From NCBI GenBank assembly GCA_002378665.1, contig DFSO01000071.1:1-12104 (forward strand): a DNA stretch of 12,104 bases. Reading direction: 5' to 3'. The notes under the pieces are model-generated. The model ran no database searches. It saw nothing but the letters and a program-made list of their open reading frames with translations, and was not told where the DNA came from. Source of the DNA: Loktanella sp. UBA3435. GTDB lineage: Bacteria; Pseudomonadota; Alphaproteobacteria; Rhodobacterales; Rhodobacteraceae. The translations under genes and the position numbers were made by a program. Of the stretch, positions 1 to 7,021 are shown in pieces (the first letter of the stretch is position 1; every line of letters starts with the position of its first letter).

Positions 1-230
1 TGTGCCGCCGTGAGGGCATTTCCCAAGGCATCTACTACAAATGGTCGAAAGACTTCATGGAAGCTGGCAAGAAGCGGCTGGCTGGAGATACTGCACGCGC
101 TGCAAACACCGACGAGGTGAAGGACCTGCGCCGTGAAGCGCGTGATCTGAAGGAAGTTGTGGCGGAACAAACGCTCGAACTCCGTTTGCTCAAAAAAAGC
201 ATGTTCGACGGTGGGGGCGACCACGAATGA
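1..230 (+). CDS. IS3-family transposase OrfA, C-terminal part (5' end outside window)
   Basis: The reading frame is open from base 3 to a TGA at 228-230. It encodes about 75 residues beginning CRREGISQGIYYKWSKDFME, the end of the helix-turn-helix region of IS3 OrfA proteins. A charged, Leu-containing helix follows (EVKDLRREARDLKEVVAEQ), which in this family acts as a leucine-zipper-like multimerisation segment. OrfA binds the terminal repeats and, fused with OrfB by frameshifting, makes the active transposase. The stop overlaps the orfB start as ATGA (227-230). A run of seven A residues followed by G at 192-199 lies just upstream; orfB is in the -1 frame relative to orfA and that frame is open from the A run into orfB, so an OrfAB fusion is possible. 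The true start lies to the left of the window. Identification as IS3 OrfA rests on the motif and on the orfB that follows. Confidence 0.85.
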   Translation, partial: CRREGISQGIYYKWSKDFMEAGKKRLAGDTARAANTDEVKDLRREARDLKEVVAEQTLELRLLKKSMFDGGGDHE

Positions 231-1207
231 GATACCCTGCATCTGAGAAGTTAGAGATCATTCGGCTGGTCGAGGAAAGCCACCTGTCGGCGCGGCTGAC
301 GCTGGCAAAGCTCGGCATTCCACGCACCACATTCTATCGCTGGTATGATCGGTTTCTGCAGCGCGGCGAGGCTGGACTGCAGGATCAATCACCGAGGCCC
401 AAACACGTCTGGAACCGCATTCCGGACGCGGTGCGGCGCAAGGTCGTGAAGTTGGCGCTGAAAGAGACCGAGTTGTCCCCACGTGAACTGGCAGTGACGT
501 TCACGGATCGAGAAAGCTATTTCGTATCAGAGGCTTCGACGTATCGGATTTTGAAGGCGCACGATCTGATCACCAGCCCTGCCTTCATCGTCATCAAGGC
601 GGCGAGCGAGTTCAAAGACAAAACCACAGCCATCAACCAGTTATGGCAAACAGACTTCACTTATCTCAAAGTTCTGGGCTGGGGATGGTTCTATCTCAGC
701 ACGATCCTCGACGACTACAGCCGCTACATCATCTCGTGGAAGCTTTGCACCAACATGAGAACCCAAGACGTGACGGACACATTGGACTTGGCTTTGGCGG
801 CGTCGGGATGTGACCAAGTTCATGTCGTCCACAAACCTCGCCTGCTGAGTGATAACGGCTCTAGCTACGTCTCGGGGGAGCTGGCGGAATGGCTGCAAGA
901 CAAGGATATGAAGCACAGCCGTGGCGCGCCCTATCATCCACAGACCCAAGGCAAGATCGAACGGTGGCATCAGACCTTGAAGAACCGCATCCTGTTAGAA
1001 AACTACTTCCTGCCAGGTGACCTCGAAGCCCAGATCGAGGCCTTCGTCGACCACTACAATCACCAACGTTACCACGAGAGCCTGAACAACGTCACACCGT
1101 CTGACGTCTACTTTGGACGGGACAAAGTCATTCTACAGCAACGAGAAAGGATCAAACGAAAGACCCTCGAAACGCGGCGCTTGCATCACAGACAACGCGC
1201 CGCATAA
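227..1207 (+). CDS. IS3-family transposase OrfB (DDE integrase core)
   Basis: This 326-residue protein is the catalytic subunit of an IS3-family transposase, which cuts and joins the element's ends. Residues 1-60 form a helix-turn-helix region (IPRTTFYRWYDRF, 31-43). The rve/DDE integrase core follows, with D143 in LWQTDFTYLK, D209 in LLSDNGSSYV and E245 in QGKIERWHQTLK. The spacing of 35 residues between the second Asp and the Glu is the D,D(35)E arrangement of IS3 elements. The C-terminus has the usual HYNHQRYHESL and TPSDVYFGR motifs. Length is normal for the family and no internal stop or frameshift is seen, so it looks intact. The start is the ATG in the ATGA overlap with orfA; translation could come by reinitiation there or by a -1 shift upstream. 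Confidence 0.95.
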   Translation: MRYPASEKLEIIRLVEESHLSARLTLAKLGIPRTTFYRWYDRFLQRGEAGLQDQSPRPKHVWNRIPDAVRRKVVKLALKETELSPRELAVTFTDRESYFVSEASTYRILKAHDLITSPAFIVIKAASEFKDKTTAINQLWQTDFTYLKVLGWGWFYLSTILDDYSRYIISWKLCTNMRTQDVTDTLDLALAASGCDQVHVVHKPRLLSDNGSSYVSGELAEWLQDKDMKHSRGAPYHPQTQGKIERWHQTLKNRILLENYFLPGDLEAQIEAFVDHYNHQRYHESLNNVTPSDVYFGRDKVILQQRERIKRKTLETRRLHHRQRAA

Positions 1208-1266
1208 TGAAACCAACCAGATGAGCCGAACTCTCTCTTAGTTTAAGCTGCCATTGGTTCCAAAAA

Positions 1267-1281
1267 CCCTGACGACGGACA
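1267..1281 (+). repeat. Probable right terminal inverted repeat of the IS3 element
   Basis: CCCTGACGACGGACA lies 60 bases after the orfB stop and ends in the CA dinucleotide expected of IS3-family ends. The matching left repeat is outside the window, so neither the repeat nor a target duplication can be confirmed here. Confidence 0.4.
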
Positions 1282-1410
1282 GGGGTGATTGCCGTGAATT
1301 GTGCGACGCCGTCGCGTTCGAGATGGTTGGCTGTCGGGGGTGTTATCAATAGCGAACAGGTGCCGTCACAAACAATTGCCGCGCTGCGTGACATGGCCTG
1401 CGCGGGGTAG
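1282..1410 (+). pseudogene. Possible 3' remnant of a gene cut by the IS3 insertion
   Basis: Between the presumed IS end and the SRPBCC gene, the + strand frame ending in TAG at 1408-1410 is open back to the IS border. It would encode about 42 residues ending VPSQTIAALRDMACAG. Its stop abuts the stop of the convergent SRPBCC gene (TAG then TTA at 1411), as is common at the junction of two convergent genes. This suggests the tail of a protein whose front part was separated by the insertion. I do not recognise the protein. An alternative is a minus-strand fragment starting at an ATG at 1394 and running into the IS; it has no clear ribosome site. The stretch may also be plain non-coding DNA. Confidence 0.25.
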
Positions 1411-1965
1411 TTACTGCGTTTGGATTCCGTCTTCGATCCGTTGGAAAATCATCGGGGGGTGTTTCGCAATTCGTCTGGTCCAAAGCCAACGGGCGAACTT
1501 CCCAAATTTTCGTTCTGGTTGAACTTGGATAGTTAGCGTGAGTTCGGTGCCGTTTGAAACAGGCACAAGATCAAATTGAAGCTCTGTCGCTGCAGGCTTT
1601 TTCCCAAAGCTTCTAACAAACCATTTCTCGTAGTTTTTGGGAGGCGCATCACCTACTGGTGGCTGGCGCTCGCTTGGGTTCAGCGGGACAAATCGCAACG
1701 GGCGTTGCCTGATCCGAATGGTGCGTGGAGGGTCCGCCACAAATATGGATTCGTTCATTTCAAGATCAAAAAGTCCCCAATTCAAACGCAATAATAGTTG
1801 GGAACCGACAGATCGGGGCGTTCCACATAGCCGCTCTACCGCCAGGATTGCACGGTATCTGTTGAAGTTTTCTAAAATCGCCTCTTGCGGCAAAATGGCA
1901 TCGTAGACTGCGTCGGCCGAAGCGGAAAACCAATGTGTCGCGGTGTGAACTTGTGGGGTTAGCAA
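1411..1965 (-). CDS. SRPBCC-fold (polyketide cyclase/START-like) protein of unknown function
   Basis: This protein of about 184 residues resembles the SRPBCC superfamily, small helix-grip proteins that hold hydrophobic ligands in a deep pocket. The N-terminal part reads THWFSASADAVYDAIL, the usual first strand and helix. Alternating strand-like stretches follow (LLLRLNWGLFDLEM, RTIRIRQRPL, TELQFDLVPVSNGTELTLTI), then a C-terminal Arg/Trp-rich helix (FARWLWTRRIAKH). No catalytic residues or ligand can be read from it. The start is uncertain. The frame is open to a TTG at 2025, but that lies right against the terminator hairpin and leaves no room for a leader. I prefer the TTG at 1965, which has AAAGG nine bases upstream. 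The gene points the same way as the xdh/ABC operon but is separated from it by a terminator, so it is probably transcribed on its own. Its functional link to the neighbours is unknown. Confidence 0.65.
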   Translation of the reverse strand: MLTPQVHTATHWFSASADAVYDAILPQEAILENFNRYRAILAVERLCGTPRSVGSQLLLRLNWGLFDLEMNESIFVADPPRTIRIRQRPLRFVPLNPSERQPPVGDAPPKNYEKWFVRSFGKKPAATELQFDLVPVSNGTELTLTIQVQPERKFGKFARWLWTRRIAKHPPMIFQRIEDGIQTQ

Positions 1966-2028
1966 CGTGAAATACCTTTGGAAAATTCTTCTGCCCACTT
2001 GACTGGTTTTGTCCAAAAGGCGCAACGC

Positions 2029-2058
2029 AAAAGGCCCGCCATTTCTGACGGGCCTTTC
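2029..2058 (-). terminator. Hairpin terminator of the xdh/ABC operon
   Basis: A perfect 9-bp stem, AAAGGCCCG (2030-2038) with CGGGCCTTT (2049-2057), encloses a 10-base loop. It lies 20 bases past the stop of the BMP gene. On the minus strand the stem ends in four T residues, giving a short U tract. It would end transcription of the operon; the near-symmetric stem might also work in the other direction. Confidence 0.85.
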
Positions 2059-2078
2059 AGGATCAAAACAAACCGCGC

Positions 2079-3161
2079 TTATTGCGGGATATCGCCAACG
2101 ATACCTTCGACGTAGAAGTTCAAACCAGCAAGCGTGCCGTCGTCTGCTGTTTCGCCATCAGCAAGCCAAGCGGAGCCGTCTTGCTTGTTGAGCGGGCCAG
2201 TAAACGGGTGCATCTCGCCCGCTGCAATCGCGTCGCGCATGGCTTCTGCGCCAGCTTTCACTTCAGCAGGAACCGCATCGGAAATCTCACCGATGCCAAC
2301 CATGCCAGCGCCGATACCATCCCATGTGGATGTGCTTGTCCATGTGCCGTCCATGACAGCCTTGGTGCGCGCGATGTAGTATGGTGCCCAGTTGTCGATG
2401 ATCGAGGACACGCGCGGCATTGGTGCGAATTCAGCCATGTCAGAGGCCTGACCGAATGTGATCACGTTGCCAGCAGCCTGTGCAGCCGCTTGCGGTGCTG
2501 TGGAGTCTGTGTGCTGCAAGATCACGTCAGCGCCTTGCTCAATCAGAACAGTTGCCGCTTCAGCTTCCTTTGCAGGGTCAAACCATGTGTAGGCCCAAAC
2601 GATCTTAAACTCGACGTCAGGGTTCACTTTCTTGGCTTGGATATAGGCCGCGTTGATGCCGCGAATAACCTCTGGGATCGGGAAGGAGCCGATGTAGCCG
2701 ATGATGTTCGACTTGGTCATAGAACCAGCGATGTAGCCCTGAACAGCGCGGCCTTCGTAGAAGCGCGCAGAGTAGACGGACACGTTGTCGGCTTGCTTAT
2801 AGCCCGTTGCATGCTCGAATTTCACGTCTGGGAACTTGGCCGCAACGTTGATTGTTGGGTCCATGTAGCCGAACGATGTTGTGAAGATCAGGTCAGCGCC
2901 GTCGAGCGCCATCTGTGTCATCACGCGTTCTGCGTCTGGGCCTTCTGGCACGCTTTCAACAAACACAGTTTCAACCGCATCGCCAAATTCAGCTTCAACC
3001 GCTTGGCGGGCCTGGTCGTGCTCGTAGGTCCAGCCGCCATCGCCCACTGGGCCGACGTAGACGAAGCCAACTTTGGTTTTGTTTTGTGCGAGGGCTGGCA
3101 GGCCCATTGTTGCCAGTGCCGCAGCAGCGACGCCCGAAGCGAGCAGATTTCTTCTTTTCAA
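2079..3161 (-). CDS. BMP-family ABC transporter substrate-binding protein (purine/nucleoside type)
   Basis: This 360-residue periplasmic binding protein captures the substrate for the permeases and ATPase encoded upstream in the operon. The start is a TTG at 3161, chosen because GGGAGA (3174-3169) sits seven bases before it and because it gives a clean export signal. An upstream in-frame ATG at 3254 lies inside the preceding permease gene and would put 31 polar residues before the signal. The signal reads KRRNLLASG, a hydrophobic Ala stretch, then ALA before Q26 as a likely cleavage site. The RR motif also fits a twin-arginine pattern. There is no lipobox Cys, so the protein is soluble rather than a lipoprotein. 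The mature part opens with KVGFVYVGPVGDGGW (30-44), the ligand-site start of this BMP subtype. The family includes the purine nucleoside receptor PnrA. A purine ligand here is inferred from the xdh genes in the same operon; the exact molecule is not readable. Confidence 0.93.
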   Translation of the reverse strand: MKRRNLLASGVAAAALATMGLPALAQNKTKVGFVYVGPVGDGGWTYEHDQARQAVEAEFGDAVETVFVESVPEGPDAERVMTQMALDGADLIFTTSFGYMDPTINVAAKFPDVKFEHATGYKQADNVSVYSARFYEGRAVQGYIAGSMTKSNIIGYIGSFPIPEVIRGINAAYIQAKKVNPDVEFKIVWAYTWFDPAKEAEAATVLIEQGADVILQHTDSTAPQAAAQAAGNVITFGQASDMAEFAPMPRVSSIIDNWAPYYIARTKAVMDGTWTSTSTWDGIGAGMVGIGEISDAVPAEVKAGAEAMRDAIAAGEMHPFTGPLNKQDGSAWLADGETADDGTLAGLNFYVEGIVGDIPQ

Positions 3162-3168
3162 GATCGTG

Positions 3169-3174
3169 TCTCCC
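3169..3174 (-). promoter_or_regulatory. Ribosome binding site deciding the TTG start of the BMP gene
   Basis: GGGAGA on the minus strand is followed by a 7-base spacer and TTG. No ATG is available at this point, so this site sets the start. Confidence 0.75.
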
Positions 3175-3180
3175 GATAGT

Positions 3181-3197
3181 GCCAGTCTTATGCTGGC
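3181..3197 (-). repeat. Small inverted repeat between the second permease and BMP genes
   Basis: GCCAG (3181-3185) pairs with CTGGC (3193-3197) around a 7-base loop in the 49-base gap between the two genes. It could form an mRNA hairpin that protects or separates the transcript of the binding protein. The stem is only 5 bp, so it may be chance. Confidence 0.35.
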
Positions 3198-3210
3198 GGT
3201 GGTTTGGCCT

Positions 3211-4125
3211 CTAGCGCGAGGCGTGAAAGATTCGCCCCAGTGAACCTGGCGCACGTCCCGACGACATAATAACCAGAACGACGATGGTGGCTAGATAGGG
3301 CGACATGGAAAGATACTCGACTGGCACGGCAACGCCTGCCGCTTGCAGGTTCAGCTGCAAAACAGTCACCCCGCCGAATAGATAGGCACCCAGCAATAGC
3401 CGCCAAGGTTTCCAGCCTGCGAAAACGACAATCGCCAGCGCGATCCAGCCCGCACCTGCGGTCATGCCTTCGGTCCATTGCGGCACGCGCACGAGGCTCA
3501 GGTATGCGCCACCAAGTCCCGCACAGGCTCCGCCAAACATAATCGCGAGCAGTCGCACTTTTATGACCTTATAACCCAGCGCATGGGCGGCATCGTGGTT
3601 CTCACCCACCGCCCGCAGGATCAAGCCACCGCGGGTTTTGTGAAGGAACCAATAGGTGCCCGCAACCAGTGCGAGGCCGATATAGACCATCGGGTCATGT
3701 TGGAAAATGATCGGCCCGATGACGGGGATATCACCCAGCAGAGGGACGTGAATGTCAGGAAAAGCGGGAGCTTTGATCCCGATATAGCCTTGCCCGATCA
3801 GGGCCGAGAGACCAAGACCAAAGAGCGTCAGCGCAAGTCCCGTCGCCACTTGGTTGGTCAGCAGATATTGGGTCAGCACCCCAAACAACAGCGACAACGC
3901 AGCGCCGCCCAAGGCCGCCGCGACAAAGCCAAGCCAAGGTGATCCGGTGATCGTGGCAAAGGCAAAGCCGCAGACAGCGCCCGTGATCATCATGCCTTCG
4001 ACGCCAAGGTTCAGGACCCCCGCACGCTCCACCACAAGCTCGCCAATCGCGGCCAAAAGGATCGGTGTTGCCGCGACCATAAGAGAGGCCAACAGAAGAA
4101 TGGGATTGATTGATGACAGGTCCAT
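3211..4125 (-). CDS. ABC transporter inner-membrane permease (BPD_transp_2 family), second of two
   Basis: This 304-residue, very hydrophobic protein is one half of the membrane channel of the BMP importer. It belongs to the permease family of the RbsC/LivH type that accompanies BMP binding proteins. The signature segment ERAGVLNLGVEGMMITGA (33-50) is typical of the shorter permease of nucleoside/BMP systems. A cytoplasmic loop carrying LLTNQVATGLAL (88-99) is probably the coupling region to the ATPase. About eight to nine hydrophobic segments can be seen. Its ATG (4125-4123) shares one base with the TAA of the small membrane protein before it (TAATG), a strong sign of coupled translation, and GGGGG lies about 8 bases upstream. 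The length is normal. Together with the 359-residue permease it would make a heterodimeric channel. Confidence 0.93.
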   Translation of the reverse strand: MDLSSINPILLLASLMVAATPILLAAIGELVVERAGVLNLGVEGMMITGAVCGFAFATITGSPWLGFVAAALGGAALSLLFGVLTQYLLTNQVATGLALTLFGLGLSALIGQGYIGIKAPAFPDIHVPLLGDIPVIGPIIFQHDPMVYIGLALVAGTYWFLHKTRGGLILRAVGENHDAAHALGYKVIKVRLLAIMFGGACAGLGGAYLSLVRVPQWTEGMTAGAGWIALAIVVFAGWKPWRLLLGAYLFGGVTVLQLNLQAAGVAVPVEYLSMSPYLATIVVLVIMSSGRAPGSLGRIFHASR

Positions 4126-4436
4126 TAGACAAGCCCCCCGTGAATAAATCCATGCGCAACCAAGCCGCTCGTGGCGACACCTGCCAGCATTGTGGCCATA
4201 TGCGCAGCACTTGGCCGATGGAGCCGCGCGAGAAACTTTCGCGCTTTTTGCGATATCCGTGCAGCGAAGATCGTTGCCGCAAGTGCAACCAAGCCGAGCA
4301 ACACATGCGCACCGATAAACACAACAAGCGCGAGGCCCGCAGGCCCGCCCTCATTCAGAACTGCGCTATGCAGCATGCGCAACATCATAAGGCCCATGGC
4401 TGCACCCATCATAAATGGAAGGCTAAAGTGTTTCAT
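4125..4436 (-). CDS. Small polytopic membrane protein of unknown family, between the two permeases
   Basis: This 103-residue protein has three probable membrane segments: about 5-27, 33-60 and 79-101. A short basic stretch (RISQKARKFLARLHR, 60-74) lies between the second and third. It is unusually rich in Met and His within or next to the membrane parts: M9, M10, M14, M17, M18, M21, H23, H44, H79, M80, M83, H95, H99. I do not recognise a named family. It is certainly placed to be translated. GGGGAG lies 7 bases before the ATG, one base separates it from the stop of the first permease, and its stop overlaps the start of the next (TAATG). BMP-type importers normally need only two permeases, an ATPase and a binding protein, so this is an extra part. 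It could be an accessory transporter subunit, an assembly factor or something unrelated that has joined the operon. No function is claimed. Confidence 0.85.
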   Translation of the reverse strand: MKHFSLPFMMGAAMGLMMLRMLHSAVLNEGGPAGLALVVFIGAHVLLGLVALAATIFAARISQKARKFLARLHRPSAAHMATMLAGVATSGLVAHGFIHGGLV

Positions 4437-4437
4437 C

Positions 4438-5517
4438 TCATTTCTCCCCTGCCGCGAACCGAATACGGTAGTTGGCCAGCACGTCCACCATCAGCAAGAT
4501 GAACAACAGCATGCCTTGCAGCAATTGGATCGCCGCACTTGGCAAGCCTAGATTGGACTGCGCGATCTCGCCGCCGATATAGGTCAGCGCCATGAGCCCA
4601 CCTGCAAGCAGGATGCCGACAGGGTGTAGGCGTCCAAGAAAGGCCACGATAATCGCGGTAAATCCGTAGCCCACGTTGAAGCCGACGTTAACCTGTCCGA
4701 GTGGCCCTGCGACCTCAAACATGCCCGCCATACCCGCAAGCCCGCCCGAGATGCCAAGGCAAATCAGGATCAATCGCGCAGGGTTCACGCCCGCAAATGC
4801 AGCGGCCCGCGGGCTTTGTCCCGCCAAGCGGACCTGAAAGCCAAGGATGTGCCGCGATAGGGTGACATAGGCGAAAATCACGGCGATAAATGCCGCAACC
4901 ACGCCCCAATGCATGCCCGACCCTGCAAAGATTTCGAGGTTCGCGGCCGACGGATACTGCGACAGGTTCCGACTTCCCGGAAAGCCCATGCCGTCAGGAT
5001 TGCGCATCGCGCCCAATGCCATCGACGCGGCAAACCGTTCGGCCACATAGACCAGCATCAGCGACACAAGGATTTCGTTGGTCTTAAATTTCACCCGCAA
5101 CACGGCAGGGATCATGGCCCAGAGGATACCACTCAATGTGCCTGCGATTATCATCAACGGAAAGACAATCCACGAGTCTGTCGGATAAAACGCTAAACCC
5201 ACTGCCGCCGCGCCAAGCGCGCCCATGATATACTGCCCTTCCGCGCCGATATTCCAAACGCCCGCGCGAAAGCCGAACGACAGGCCTATCGCGATCAGGA
5301 CCAGCGGTGCGCCTTTGATCAAAAGCTGCGGGCGGTAGAACCACGCGAACTCTGAAAATAGCGGATCGAAAAAGATCGTGCGGATCGTCTCAAGGGGTGG
5401 TTTGCCAAGGATAGCAAACACAATGCCACCCAAAATCATCGTCAGAATGACCGCCACAATCGGAGAAGCATAGGTCCAGCCCCGCGACGGGTTACTGCGT
5501 TTCTCAAGCATCAACAT
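4438..5517 (-). CDS. ABC transporter inner-membrane permease (BPD_transp_2 family), first of two
   Basis: This 359-residue protein is the longer of the two channel subunits of the BMP importer. After a short cytoplasmic N-terminus comes a first membrane segment (about 17-38) and a periplasmic stretch. The family signature GFRAGVWNIGAEGQYIMGA (82-100) follows, then LRVKFKTNEILVSLML (140-155), which is likely to contact the ATPase. A further series of hydrophobic segments runs to the end. The start chosen is the ATG at 5517, because GGAGGT lies six bases upstream; a second in-frame ATG at 5511 is possible but further from that site. The start lies inside the end of the ATPase gene (14-base overlap), so the two are translationally coupled. 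The frame is open to 5559 but that extension has no ribosome site. Confidence 0.93.
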   Translation of the reverse strand: MLMLEKRSNPSRGWTYASPIVAVILTMILGGIVFAILGKPPLETIRTIFFDPLFSEFAWFYRPQLLIKGAPLVLIAIGLSFGFRAGVWNIGAEGQYIMGALGAAAVGLAFYPTDSWIVFPLMIIAGTLSGILWAMIPAVLRVKFKTNEILVSLMLVYVAERFAASMALGAMRNPDGMGFPGSRNLSQYPSAANLEIFAGSGMHWGVVAAFIAVIFAYVTLSRHILGFQVRLAGQSPRAAAFAGVNPARLILICLGISGGLAGMAGMFEVAGPLGQVNVGFNVGYGFTAIIVAFLGRLHPVGILLAGGLMALTYIGGEIAQSNLGLPSAAIQLLQGMLLFILLMVDVLANYRIRFAAGEK

Positions 5518-7021
5518 GCGCCACCTCCATACCATGTGCACCGCCAAGCATGAGGCCAATTTCTTCCATCGTCAGGCCCTGTGTCGGGCGCGGCTCGCTG
5601 AGTTTGCCTTCGTTCAATGCGGCAAACCGATCCGATATTTCCATCAGCTCATCAAGGTCTTGGCTGATCACAACGACAGCGGCCCCATTGTTGGCAAGGT
5701 CCAGAATTGCTTGGCGGATCGAGGCCGCAGCAGAGGCATCAACGCCCCATGTCGGCTGGTTAATAACCAAAACATCAGGGTTCTGCATGATCTCGCGACC
5801 GATTACAAACTTCTGCAAATTGCCCCCCGACAGCGACCGTGCGGTGTTGTTGGCGCTGGGCGTGCGCACGTCAAATGTCTCGATGATGGCATCGGCAAAG
5901 GCGCGCGCTTTGTCCCACTGTAAAAAACCGTTACGCGTCAATGACAGACGTGTCGCCCCCGTCATCAGTGCATTTTCCACAAGCGTCATATCGGGCGCTG
6001 CCGCGTGACCATTGCGTTCCTCAGGGGCGGCACAAAGGCCCATCGCGCGGCGTTTGTTAGGGGGCAGGGCGCCAATCGGGATGTCACCCATCACGACCAT
6101 CTGCGCGCCGACCTTCATTTCACCAGACAGGGCGGCAACCAATTCATCTTGGCCGTTGCCCGCAACGCCGCCGATCCCCAAAACCTCACCTTTGCGCACC
6201 TCAAGCGAGATGTGCTTTAACGCCGTGCCAAATTGATGTGGTGCACCCGCTGTTAAGTTGGACAGGCGCAACGCCACATCGCCAAGCGGCTTGCCTGACT
6301 TTGATGTGATCTGCAAAGCCATCCCAACCATCAATTCCGCCATATCGCGTGCCGAGGTTCTGCGTGGATCGCAGGTGCCTACAACTTGACCCAGCCGTAA
6401 AACCGTGGCGTTGTCGCAAAGGGCGCGAATTTCTTCAAGCTTGTGAGAGATATAGAGGATCGACGTGCCTTCGGACTGCAACTTGCGCAGCGTCTCAAAC
6501 AGGATCGTCACTTCTTGCGGGGTAAGTACCGATGTCGGCTCGTCCATGATCAGCAGTTTGGGGTCTTGCAGCAGGCAGCGGATAATCTCGACGCGCTGCC
6601 GTTCTCCCGCCGACAAATCACCCACGATCATTTCGGGGTCCAAGGGGAGCCCGTATTGATCCGAAACCTTCCGAACATCCTCAGAAATTTGCGCCTGTGG
6701 CGGCGGGTTCTCTAACCCCAGCGCAATATTCTCAGCGACGGTCAATGCGTCAAACAGCGAGAAATGCTGGAACACCATCGCGATACCCGCAGCTCGCGCC
6801 GCACTTGGGTTTGCGGGTTCAAAATCCGCACCGTTCAGCGTCATTTTGCCCGCATCAGGTTTCACCAACCCATAGATCGCCTTGACCAAAGTTGATTTGC
6901 CGGCGCCATTTTCGCCCAGCAATGCGTGAATTTCACCGCGCCCAATTTCAAGCGACACGTCATTATTTGCGACAACTCCCGGATAGGCTTTGGTCAGGTT
7001 CTCGATGGTCAGAAGGCTCAT
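5504..7021 (-). CDS. ABC transporter ATPase with two nucleotide-binding domains (RbsA-like, BMP importer)
   Basis: This 505-residue protein is the energy unit of the importer, with two ABC domains in one chain. The first has a full set of motifs: Walker A GENGAGKST (36-44), Q-loop Q85, signature LSAGE (136-140), Walker B with D160-E161 and switch H193. The second is degenerate. Its Walker A position reads GVAGNGQDE (285-293) without the Lys-Ser/Thr, Walker B reads INQPTWGVD with N421-Q422 in place of Asp-Glu, and the switch His is replaced by Gln (VVISQDLDEL). The second signature LSGGN (397-401) is intact. This implies one good and one poor ATP site, as is common in this family. The start is the ATG at 7021, which overlaps the stop of xdhC as ATGA; the frame is open to 7255 but that part lies within xdhC. 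The tight link to xdhC supports a purine substrate. Confidence 0.95.
   Translation of the reverse strand: MSLLTIENLTKAYPGVVANNDVSLEIGRGEIHALLGENGAGKSTLVKAIYGLVKPDAGKMTLNGADFEPANPSAARAAGIAMVFQHFSLFDALTVAENIALGLENPPPQAQISEDVRKVSDQYGLPLDPEMIVGDLSAGERQRVEIIRCLLQDPKLLIMDEPTSVLTPQEVTILFETLRKLQSEGTSILYISHKLEEIRALCDNATVLRLGQVVGTCDPRRTSARDMAELMVGMALQITSKSGKPLGDVALRLSNLTAGAPHQFGTALKHISLEVRKGEVLGIGGVAGNGQDELVAALSGEMKVGAQMVVMGDIPIGALPPNKRRAMGLCAAPEERNGHAAAPDMTLVENALMTGATRLSLTRNGFLQWDKARAFADAIIETFDVRTPSANNTARSLSGGNLQKFVIGREIMQNPDVLVINQPTWGVDASAAASIRQAILDLANNGAAVVVISQDLDELMEISDRFAALNEGKLSEPRPTQGLTMEEIGLMLGGAHGMEVAHVDA
5523..5528 (-). promoter_or_regulatory. Strong ribosome binding site of the first permease, inside the ATPase gene
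   Basis: GGAGGT on the minus strand, six bases before the ATG at 5517. It favours 5517 over the in-frame ATG at 5511 and over upstream starts. Confidence 0.8.

Larger units (their letters stand above)
1..1281 (+). mobile_element. IS3-family insertion sequence, left end outside window
   Basis: The element is defined by orfA (partial) and orfB, read on the + strand. Its left end is not in the window. The right end is placed at 1281 because the last bases after orfB read CCCTGACGACGGACA and finish in CA, as IS3 right ends do; the left end would then begin TGTCCGTCGTC. This boundary is inferred, since the partner repeat cannot be seen. Between orfB and the end are about 74 non-coding bases, a normal length for the 3' tail of such an element. 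The transposase is uninterrupted, so the copy may be active if its left part is intact. Confidence 0.75.

Noticed and set aside
2082..3179. A 365-residue open frame on the + strand opposite the BMP gene
   Set aside because: It mirrors the high-confidence binding protein gene, has a Cys/His-rich unstructured composition and matches no known fold; it is an antisense shadow.
3162..3254. Longer start (ATG 3254) for the BMP gene
   Set aside because: It would place 31 polar residues before the export signal and overlaps the permease gene; the TTG at 3161 has a good ribosome site.
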